Shown piece after piece: positions 1 through 5,361 of a stretch of DNA of 8,356 nucleotides; positions within the stretch are counted from its first letter, which is position 1, and each line of letters opens with the position of its first letter. The stretch spans positions 1 to 8,356 of the forward strand of contig CAZUCD010000156.1 of assembly GCA_964618855.1 (NCBI GenBank). Reading direction: 5' to 3'. The position numbers and the translations under genes are program-made. The notes below the pieces were generated by a model. It was not told the DNA's origin and did no database searches. It worked only from the letters and a program-made list of their open reading frames with translations. Origin of the DNA: CAZUCD01 sp964618855 (GTDB lineage: Bacteria; Sumerlaeota; Sumerlaeia; SLMS01; JANRJK01).

Positions 1-1232
1 ACAAGGAGCCGTTGATGATCGTCGAGGGCCACATGCAGTGGCTCTGGGACGAGACCGGCAAGCGCTACCTCGACTGCTTCGCAGGGATCGTGACCGTGTC
101 CGTGGGCCATTGCCACCCGAAGGTCATGGCGAAGGTCAACGCGCAGAACGCGCTCGTCCAGCACACGACCACAATCTACCTGAACCCGGCGGTGGCGCTC
201 CTCGGGAAGAAACTGGCGTCGAAGATGCCCGCAGGCCTCGACTGCTCCTATATCGTCAACTCCGGGAGCGACGCGAACGACCTGGCGATGCTGATGGCGC
301 GCCTGCACACCGGCAACCACACGATCATCGCGCTGCGCAACGCCTACCACGGCGGCTCCGCGGGGCCGATGGGCCTGACCAGCCACTCGACCTGGAAGTT
401 CAACAACGGGAACGGTGACGGGGTCGTGCATGCCATCAACCCCGACCCGTACCGCTGCCCGTTCACGGGCACGCCCGAGGAAATCGTGGACAAGTGCGTG
501 GACGACGTGCGGCAACTCATCCGCTATTCGTCGAGCGGCAGGGTCGCGGCCTTCATCGCCGAGCCCATGCAGGGCGTCGGCGGCGTGACGTCCCCCGCGC
601 ACCCGTCGTACTACGAGAAGGTCTACAAGGTGATCCGCGAGGCGGGTGGCATCTGCATTTCCGACGAGGTGCAGACGGGCTTCGGGCGCACGGGGGACCA
701 TTACTGGGGCTTCCAGAACTACGGAGTCGTTCCGGACATGGTGACGATGGCGAAGGGCATGGGGAACGGATGCCCGATGGCGTGCGTGACGACGCGGCAC
801 GAGATCGCCAAGGTCATGTCCCAGCGCATCCACTTCAACACCTTCGGCGGCAATCCGGTCTCCTGCACGCAGGCGCTCGCCACGATGGAGGTGATCGACG
901 AGGAAGGCATCCAGGCGCATGCGAAGAAGGTGGGGACGTTCATCCTCGACGGCCTGCGCGGGCTCCTGAAGCGGCACCAGCTTGTGGGCGATGTGCGCGG
1001 CAAGGGCCTCATGATCGGCATTGAACTGGTCAAGGACCGCGCCACAAAGGTCCCGGCGAAGGAGGAGACGGCACGCGTGCTCGAGATCGCGCGCGAGCAT
1101 GGCGTCCTGATCGGCAAGGGTGGACTCGACGGCAACGTCATCCGGCTCAAGCCGCCCATGTGCATCACAATGGACGACGCGAAGTACCTGCTGGCCGTCC
1201 TCGACGTTGCGTTTGGGGGTGCGTCGGCGTAA
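1..1232 (+). CDS. Class III PLP aminotransferase, AGXT2-like (5' partial)
   Basis: A pyridoxal-phosphate aminotransferase of class III, closest in feel to alanine-glyoxylate aminotransferase 2 / beta-alanine- or 3-aminoisobutyrate-pyruvate transaminase. The visible part reads through the family landmarks: the N-terminal 'MIVEGHMQWLWDE' segment, 'SGSDAND' (cofactor phosphate region), 'AFIAEPMQGVGG', 'SDEVQTGFGRTG' with the PLP-ring Asp (codon 663-665), and 'TMAKGMGNG' with the Schiff-base Lys (codon 753-755). The reading frame is open to the first base: codons from position 3 read K-E-P-L before M-I-V-E, a typical internal sequence for this family. The TTG at 12 and ATG at 15 are therefore probably not the start, and a few tens of N-terminal residues lie outside the window. 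Codon third positions are almost all G/C. With the dihydropyrimidinase downstream, the likely role is transamination of beta-alanine or 3-aminoisobutyrate from reductive pyrimidine degradation. The substrate is inferred from context and family; the enzyme class is secure. Confidence 0.93.
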   Translation, partial: KEPLMIVEGHMQWLWDETGKRYLDCFAGIVTVSVGHCHPKVMAKVNAQNALVQHTTTIYLNPAVALLGKKLASKMPAGLDCSYIVNSGSDANDLAMLMARLHTGNHTIIALRNAYHGGSAGPMGLTSHSTWKFNNGNGDGVVHAINPDPYRCPFTGTPEEIVDKCVDDVRQLIRYSSSGRVAAFIAEPMQGVGGVTSPAHPSYYEKVYKVIREAGGICISDEVQTGFGRTGDHYWGFQNYGVVPDMVTMAKGMGNGCPMACVTTRHEIAKVMSQRIHFNTFGGNPVSCTQALATMEVIDEEGIQAHAKKVGTFILDGLRGLLKRHQLVGDVRGKGLMIGIELVKDRATKVPAKEETARVLEIAREHGVLIGKGGLDGNVIRLKPPMCITMDDAKYLLAVLDVAFGGASA

Positions 1233-1249
1233 AGGAAGGGTGCGACTTG

Positions 1250-1276
1250 GTCGTGGCCCCGGCAGGGGGCCACGAC
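1250..1276 (+). terminator. Perfect inverted repeat after the aminotransferase, terminator-like
   Basis: GTCGTGGCCCC (1250-1260) pairs perfectly with GGGGCCACGAC (1266-1276) around the 5-nt loop GGCAG. The stem is 11 bp with no mismatch, beginning 17 nt after the aminotransferase stop. No T-tract follows (next bases ATTCGGGGG), so this is not a classical intrinsic terminator. It could be a GC-rich or Rho-assisted terminator, a 3'-end stabiliser, or an operator for the toxin-antitoxin operon that starts at 1292. Confidence 0.55.
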
Positions 1277-1291
1277 ATTCGGGGGCGGGCG

Positions 1292-1798
1292 ATGAATTCG
1301 CGGGCAGCAGTGACGGTCGTGTTCCCTTCCGGCTTGAAGATCGGTGTGGCACTGCCGCATGGAGAGGGGAGCACGGTCTCCGACATCCTTCGAATGGCCC
1401 GCACGGGGATTCCGGCCACTCCCGCGCATGTCACTGTTGACGGCGCACGCATGGAGGACAATGGGACGGTCCACCCTGGCTCGGTCATCGAACTCGAAGT
1501 CTGGGACGCTGCACTCGGAGTCGTGGTCGCGGAATCGCCCATTGGGTACTGTGCCGCACGCGCGCACGAGGGGCCTGGGCCCAGGATCACGGTCGACCAG
1601 GGAGTCATGGGCGGACAGCCGTGCATCAGCGGCACTCGAGTACCGGTGGCACTGATTCTGGCTCTCCTCGCCGATGGCGTCACGCGTGAACGGTTGCTGG
1701 AGGCATACCCGTCGCTGTGCGCCGAGGATGTGGCCGCCGCCCTTTCCTACGCCGCGGAACTCGCGGCAGGCCTCAACACCGTGGCCCGCGGTGCATGA
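1292..1798 (+). CDS. DUF433 antitoxin with N-terminal beta-grasp-like domain
   Basis: 168 aa from the ATG at 1292. The frame is open upstream to 1160, but that stretch runs through the end of the aminotransferase and the hairpin. The C-terminal part (about residues 97-160) is a DUF433 domain, the small winged-helix-like antitoxin family: 'RITVDQGVMGGQPCISGTR' followed by 'VPVALILALLADG' and 'EAYPSLCAEDVAAALSYA'. DUF433 proteins are usually only about 75-110 aa. Here about 90 further residues precede the domain, and residues 5-72 look like a ThiS/MoaD or ubiquitin-like beta-grasp domain: two leading strands, a 'STVSDILRMA' helix, then 'VTVDG' and 'VHPGSVIELEV'. There is no C-terminal Gly-Gly. 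The stop overlaps the next start (ATGA, 1795-1798), the usual antitoxin-toxin arrangement. The expected role is to neutralise the DUF5615 partner and repress the operon. Third positions contain more A/T than the flanking metabolic genes, suggesting transfer. The DUF433 call is strong; the N-terminal fold is inferred by eye. Confidence 0.85.
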   Translation: MNSRAAVTVVFPSGLKIGVALPHGEGSTVSDILRMARTGIPATPAHVTVDGARMEDNGTVHPGSVIELEVWDAALGVVVAESPIGYCAARAHEGPGPRITVDQGVMGGQPCISGTRVPVALILALLADGVTRERLLEAYPSLCAEDVAAALSYAAELAAGLNTVARGA

Positions 1799-2193
1799 GG
1801 ATCATTGTGGACGCATGCCTTTCCCCACTTTGGGCCGACTTCCTCAAGGCCCACGGCCATGAAGCCTGTCACTGGGACAAGGTTGGTCCCATGGGCGCCC
1901 CGGACGTGGAGATCATAGCAAAGGCGGTCTCGGTCGGCGCCGCAGTGCTGACACTGGACCGCGATTTTGGCGAGAGCCTGCGCGCGACGTCCGCCGCAGG
2001 ACCGAGCGTGATTCAACTGAGAATGCGGGACGCCATGCCGGAGACCCTCGGTCCGCGCCTTGTCGAGTTCATCGCCGAGCACGGGGCGATGCTTGAAGCG
2101 GGAGCCTTCGGAAGTCTGAGCAGGAACTCGAGCAGGATCCTACCCCTGCCTTTCGGCGGGGAGACCACGCAGGGAAAGGAACGAGTACCGTGA
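1795..2193 (+). CDS. DUF5615 PIN-like toxin
   Basis: 132 aa, starting at the ATG that overlaps the DUF433 stop. There is no separate Shine-Dalgarno site, so translation is probably coupled. The layout is that of the DUF5615 (Mut7-C/PIN-like) family: 'MRIIVDACLS' with Asp6, 'GHEACHWDKVG', 'APDVEIIAKA' with Asp37, then 'VLTLDRDFGE' with Asp55 and Asp57, and 'PSVIQLRMRD'. These acidic residues are where PIN-type nucleases bind metal, so a metal-dependent RNase toxin is the likely role by family. The family-typical end, 'SSRILPLPF' (about residues 112-120), is followed by about 12 extra residues that seem to read into what was the leader of the next gene. The stop at 2191-2193 overlaps the dihydropyrimidinase GTG start (GTGA), so toxin and enzyme are on the same message. 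Confidence 0.87.
   Translation: MRIIVDACLSPLWADFLKAHGHEACHWDKVGPMGAPDVEIIAKAVSVGAAVLTLDRDFGESLRATSAAGPSVIQLRMRDAMPETLGPRLVEFIAEHGAMLEAGAFGSLSRNSSRILPLPFGGETTQGKERVP
2175..2181 (+). promoter_or_regulatory. Ribosome binding site for the dihydropyrimidinase GTG start
   Basis: AAAGGAA lies 8 nt upstream of the GTG at 2190, inside the toxin's 3' end. It supports GTG 2190 as the start, together with the family-typical N-terminus 'NFDTIIKGGTVV' that follows at once. Confidence 0.6.
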
Positions 2194-3599
2194 ACTTCGA
2201 CACCATCATCAAGGGCGGGACCGTCGTCACCTCGACGGGGAGCTACGAGGCGGACGTCGCAATCAGCGGGGAGAAGATCGCCGCGGTGGGCGCGGGGCTC
2301 TCCAAGGTCGCGACTGCGAACAAGGTCATCGATGCCAAGGGGCACTACGTGCTCCCCGGCATCCTCGACGTGCACGTGCACCTCGAGCTGCCGTTCTGCG
2401 GCACCACGTCGTCGGACGACTACATAACCGGCACCCGCGCGGGGGCACGCGGCGGCGTCACCACCGTCATCGACTTTGCCATCCCGTACGGCCGCGACGG
2501 CAGGTACGACACGCTCTCCGAGGCGGCCGACAACTGGCACAAGAAGGCCGAGGGGCGCTCTCTCATCGACTACACCTTCCACATCTGCGTCACCAACTGG
2601 GACACGCACAAGGACCAGATCAAGGGCATGGTCGAGCGCGGGTTCTCCACGTTCAAGGAGTTCATGATCTACGCTTCGGAGGGCTGGCAGTCCGATGACC
2701 GTGCGATGTTCGGCACGCTGGAGAAAATGGCCGATCTCAATTCCATGCTCCTCGTCCACGCCGAGTCCTCGCGCGTGCTGGACGAGATGATCGACCGGTT
2801 CCACAAGCCGGCGCTGATGAAGAAGTACGGCGCGCGCCTCCACGCCGTCACCCGCCCGAACTTCGTCGAGTGGGAGGCGATCCAGCGCGCCATCACCTGG
2901 AGCGAGGTCACCGGCGGGCAGCTCTACATCGTCCACATGTCCACTGCCGAGGGCACCGACATCGTGCGCGATGCGCAGTCCATCGGCATCCCCGTGATCG
3001 CGGAAACCTGAGCCCAGTACCTCGTCCTCGACGACTCCGTGTTCGGCAAGAAGGACGGGCACCTCTACGCCTGCTGCCCGCAGCTCAAGAAGCCCGCCGA
3101 CTGCGAGCGCCTCTGGGAGGGCCTTGCCGGTGGCGAGGTCTCCGTCGTCTCGACCGACACGTGCACCTTCACGCGCAAGCAGAAGGCGATGTGGAAGGGG
3201 GACTGGACCAAGATCCCGATGGGCATGCCGGGCCTCGAGACGCTGATGCCGGTGGTCTATACGCACGGCGTCCTCGGCGGCCGCATCAGCATCGAACAGC
3301 TCGTCGACCGGCTCTCCACGGCACCGGCGAAGATCATGGGCCTCGGCGACCGCAAGGGCGCCATCCGCGTCGGAGGCGATGCCGACATCGCGATCATCCA
3401 CCCGAAGAAGAAGTTCAAGGTGGACCCGAAGAAGATGGAGACGAACGCCGACTGGTCCCCGTTCAACGGATGGGAACTCGCGGGCTTCGCGCGCACCACC
3501 CTTTGCCGCGGCACCGTGATCGTGGACGACTACAAGGTCGTCGGCAAGCAGGGCCACGGCCGCTGGCTGCCGAGGAAGAGCGCAGGGTTGAGGGGGTAG
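2190..3599 (+). CDS. hydA: Dihydropyrimidinase / D-hydantoinase with in-frame TGA at the Cys of the ETC-QYL motif
   Basis: A cyclic amidohydrolase that opens 5,6-dihydropyrimidine or hydantoin rings. It reads in one frame as about 469 residues, normal for the family, except for a TGA at 3009-3011 (codon 274). Standard translation gives a 273-aa product (2190-3011); the remaining frame (e.g. from GTG 3039) encodes the C-terminal third. Dinuclear metal ligands are all present: His62 and His64 in 'DVHVHLE', Lys156 in 'FKEFMIY' (the carboxylated Lys), His190 in 'LLVHAES', His249 in 'YIVHMST' and, beyond the TGA, Asp323 in 'VSTDTCTF'. Tyr161, the family's substrate-gating Tyr, is also present. The 3' part keeps 'PAKIMGLGDRKGAI' and 'GGDADIAIIHP'. 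The TGA replaces Cys in 'AET-C-AQYLVL'. There are no indels or other stops, so the gene looks freshly stopped, recoded (selenocysteine) or misread. The 273-aa fragment lacks Asp323 and should be inactive. Its start overlaps the DUF5615 stop. Substrate range cannot be told from sequence. Confidence 0.9.
3009..3011 (+). other. In-frame TGA (possible selenocysteine codon or nonsense mutation)
   Basis: The codon sits between Glu-Thr and Ala-Gln-Tyr-Leu, where dihydropyrimidinases have Cys (TGC/TGT). Coding resemblance to the family continues directly on both sides. Cys-to-TGA is the typical signature of a Cys/Sec exchange, but it is also a one-base nonsense change. Genome-wide recoding of TGA is unlikely, because genes at 1798, 2193 and 3948 (and 6680 on the minus strand) end naturally at TGA. 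Confidence 0.5.
3021..3059 (+). other. SECIS-like stem-loop downstream of the in-frame TGA (tentative)
   Basis: Bases 3021-3028 (CTCGTCCT) can pair with 3052-3059 (AGGACGGG): 8 bp including one G-U. Inside, CCG (3037-3039) pairs with CGG (3044-3046) around the loop TGTT. The apical loop starts 28 nt after the TGA and has G as its second base, both compatible with bacterial SECIS elements. The upper stem is only 3 bp and the internal loop is large. A rival hairpin, TCGTC(CTC)GACGA at 3022-3034, competes with it. In such GC-rich DNA a fold like this can arise by chance. Confidence 0.25.
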
Positions 3600-3624
3600 G
3601 GGATCCTCGCCCCGAAAACCTGCG

Positions 3625-3948
3625 ATGGGTTCACCCGCCGATCCGGCACAGATACGCAGGCTCGTCTCCGAGGGCGCGATCCGGCTCTCGAAGCACGCCG
3701 AGGACGAATTGGTCGAGGACGGATTTTCGCCCGACGACCTCCTCGGCGCCTTCGAGACATCGCAGCTCGTCGAGGACTATCCCGATGCACAGCGGGGCTC
3801 GTGCTGCCTCCTGTTCGGCATTGCTTTGGATGGCCGCCCGTTGCACATTGTCTGCACCAGCGGGGGCGATCTGGTGATCGTGATTACTGTCTATCGCCCG
3901 ACGCCGCCAAGATGGCCAACTCCCTGGCGGAGAGGTGATCGCGGATGA
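3625..3948 (+). CDS. DUF4258 toxin-like protein
   Basis: 107 aa from ATG 3625. It matches the DUF4258 pattern: an N-terminal helix followed by 'IRLSKHAEDELVEDGFSPDDLL' (the family's 'S.HA..R/E...' motif, here His27-Ala28), then an 'EDYPD..RG' strand region, 'CLLFGIALDGRPLHIVC' and the closing 'LVIVITVYRP' strand. DUF4258 proteins resemble RelE/MqsR-like mRNA interferases and are commonly encoded beside YgiT/MqsA zinc-finger antitoxins, as here. The stop overlaps the next start by 4 nt (ATGA, 3945-3948). Toxin-first order is typical of mqsRA-like systems. About 15 proline/arginine-rich residues follow the family's usual end. No clear Shine-Dalgarno site precedes 3625, so an alternative nearby start cannot be excluded. 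Codon third positions have more A/T than in the dihydropyrimidinase. Confidence 0.82.
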   Translation: MGSPADPAQIRRLVSEGAIRLSKHAEDELVEDGFSPDDLLGAFETSQLVEDYPDAQRGSCCLLFGIALDGRPLHIVCTSGGDLVIVITVYRPTPPRWPTPWRRGDRG

Positions 3949-4175
3949 AGTGCACCATCGTCGGCTGCACCGGCGAGTACGAAGGCCGCCACATTTCCCA
4001 GACCTATCGGCTGGACGGCCGGTTGGTGGTGGTGGACGACATCCCTGCGGAAGTGTGCTCCGTCTGCGGCGACATCCTCCTCACCATCGAGACTTCCCGG
4101 CGAATCCACGAGGCGCTTCACGGCTCCGACCAGCCCGTGGCATCCGCGCCAGTGTATCGGTTGGCGGTGGGGTAG
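3945..4175 (+). CDS. YgiT/MqsA-type zinc-finger antitoxin
   Basis: 76 aa, preceded by GGAGAGG (3929-3935) 9 nt before the ATG. It carries the N-terminal zinc-finger module of YgiT/MqsA antitoxins: Cys3 and Cys8 near the start, a middle 'YRLDGRLVVVDDIPAEVC' segment and the second pair 'CSVCG' (Cys38, Cys41), followed by a short helix ('RRIHEAL'). The first pair is spaced C-X4-C instead of the usual C-X2-C. No C-terminal HTH domain is present, so this is the short antitoxin form that binds the toxin but may not bind DNA strongly itself. Its start overlaps the DUF4258 stop, making the two genes a coupled type II toxin-antitoxin unit. It is the last gene before a 129-nt gap. Confidence 0.85.
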   Translation: MKCTIVGCTGEYEGRHISQTYRLDGRLVVVDDIPAEVCSVCGDILLTIETSRRIHEALHGSDQPVASAPVYRLAVG

Positions 4176-4304
4176 GACTGGCGGGCCCACGGGACGGGGC
4201 GGCCCCGGGAAATCGCTCGGGCCAGACGCTTCGCAAAGATGGTTGCGGGGGCCGGGTGATGGGATGATGGTGGCCAGGTCATTCCGGAGGTTGGTCTCGG
4301 CTTC
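4176..4304 (+). other. Intergenic region between TA module and peptidases
   Basis: No gene is seen in these 129 nt. A GGGG-CGG-CCCC mini-hairpin at 4196-4206 lacks a T-tract and is not a convincing terminator. GGAGG at 4286-4290 is the best Shine-Dalgarno match for the peptidase ATG at 4305, but 14 nt of spacing is long, and no closer in-frame start exists. A promoter for the peptidase pair probably lies here, but no clear -35/-10 pair was recognised. Confidence 0.4.
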
Positions 4305-5357
4305 ATGCAGCGCAGGGAGCTCATCGCAGTCATGGCAGTGCTCGTGGCGGTTCCGCTCTTCGGGGCGGAGGATCACGGCGTGGACCACGGCTGCCGGCAC
4401 GAACGCCTTGCGAGGACGGGCGGGCTGTTCCCGGGTTTTACCTGGGCGACGCCGTCGGATGGATCGCAGGTCGTGCGCGGCGGCACTGGCATCACGGATC
4501 CGCAGGTGCAGGCGCTCGTGGACCAGGTGGACAAGGACCGCTACTTCGCCGACATCGTGACGCTGGCGGGGTTCGGGACGCGAAGGACGGGCACCACGGG
4601 CAACGTCAACGCGCGCAACTGGATCGCGGGACAGTTCACATCGCTTGGCCTGACGGTCACCACGCCCCAGTTCAACGTCGGGGGCCAGCCCACGCGCAAC
4701 GTCGTCGGGACGCTGACCGGGACGATGTTCCCAAACGAGTTCCTGATCGTGTGCGCGCACTTCGATTCGCTCCCGAGCGCGGGAAGCGCGCCCGGGGCGG
4801 AGGACAATGCCTCCGGAACGGCAGCGGTGCTCGAGATGGCGCGCATCGTGGCGCCGTTCGGCTCGCAGCGCAGCATCCGCTTCATCGGCTTTTCGGGGGA
4901 GGAGCAGGGGGTCATCGGCAGCACGAACTACGTGGCGAACCTGACCGTGGCCGAGCGCGCGAACTTCCGCGGCGCCATCAACCTCGACATGATCGCCTAC
5001 ACCGGCGACGCCGAGCACGACGTGCTGCTGGAGACCCTGCCGTTCGCGGATTCGCTCCAGAACGAACTCGAGGCCGCCGCGCACGACTTCACGAACCTCA
5101 CCGTGTACAACTCCTTCGTCCTGCTCGGCGGGGACCACGAGCCGTTCCTCGACGCAGGGCTGCCGTGCGTCCTCGCGATCGAAAACGACTGGGACACGTA
5201 CCCGGCGTACCACCTCGCGAGCGACACCACGTCCATGGTCACTCGGGAGCTCGGCGCCTCCATCACGAAGATGAGCCTTGCCGCGCTTGTGCGGCTTGCA
5301 AACCCGCAGCCGGTGTCGTCCACTGTCGGCGACGATTGGATCCTGATGGGGGACTAG
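4305..5357 (+). CDS. Secreted M28 family zinc metallopeptidase (first of tandem pair)
   Basis: 350 aa. Residues 1-21 ('MQRRELIAVMAVLVAVPLFGA') form a Sec-type signal peptide: two Arg, a hydrophobic core and a likely cut near 'FGA'. There is no lipobox, so the enzyme is periplasmic or secreted. After a short linker, the M28 (aminopeptidase S/Ap1-like) catalytic domain spans about residues 75-330. Expected residues are visible: His152 in 'CAHFDS', bridging Asp167 in 'AEDNASG', base Glu199 and ligand Glu200 in 'SGEEQG', Asp228 in 'NLDMIAY' and His303 in 'AYHLASDT'. Two zinc ions and exopeptidase activity on peptides are expected for the family; the exact substrate is unknown. The next gene, a paralogue, starts 4 nt after this stop, so the two are very likely cotranscribed. 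The protein ends with the short acidic/aromatic tail 'DDWILMGD'. Confidence 0.92.
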   Translation: MQRRELIAVMAVLVAVPLFGAEDHGVDHGCRHERLARTGGLFPGFTWATPSDGSQVVRGGTGITDPQVQALVDQVDKDRYFADIVTLAGFGTRRTGTTGNVNARNWIAGQFTSLGLTVTTPQFNVGGQPTRNVVGTLTGTMFPNEFLIVCAHFDSLPSAGSAPGAEDNASGTAAVLEMARIVAPFGSQRSIRFIGFSGEEQGVIGSTNYVANLTVAERANFRGAINLDMIAYTGDAEHDVLLETLPFADSLQNELEAAAHDFTNLTVYNSFVLLGGDHEPFLDAGLPCVLAIENDWDTYPAYHLASDTTSMVTRELGASITKMSLAALVRLANPQPVSSTVGDDWILMGD

Positions 5358-5361
5358 GAAC

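Noticed and set aside
1160..1291. Extended N-terminus for the DUF433 gene from ATG 1160
   Set aside because: It would overlap the aminotransferase by 73 nt and translate the inverted repeat; the encoded stretch has no domain-like character, whereas ATG 1292 starts directly before the first predicted strand.
2013..3557. Long open frame on the minus strand (514 codons) opposite the toxin end and dihydropyrimidinase
   Set aside because: It is antisense to a clearly recognised enzyme, rich in Arg/Asp/Val/His as expected from the complement of GC3-rich codons, and has no recognisable domain.
3039..3599. Independent gene starting at GTG 3039
   Set aside because: There is no ribosome site, and the sequence continues the dihydropyrimidinase fold in the same frame; it is the 3' part of that gene.
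2190..3599. Genome-wide reassignment of TGA to an amino acid
   Set aside because: Several other genes in the window end naturally at TGA within typical 4-nt overlaps, so TGA works as a stop here.
4196..4206. GGGG-CGG-CCCC as a rho-independent terminator after the YgiT gene
   Set aside because: The stem is only 4 bp with a 3-nt loop and no T-tract; such matches are common in this base composition.
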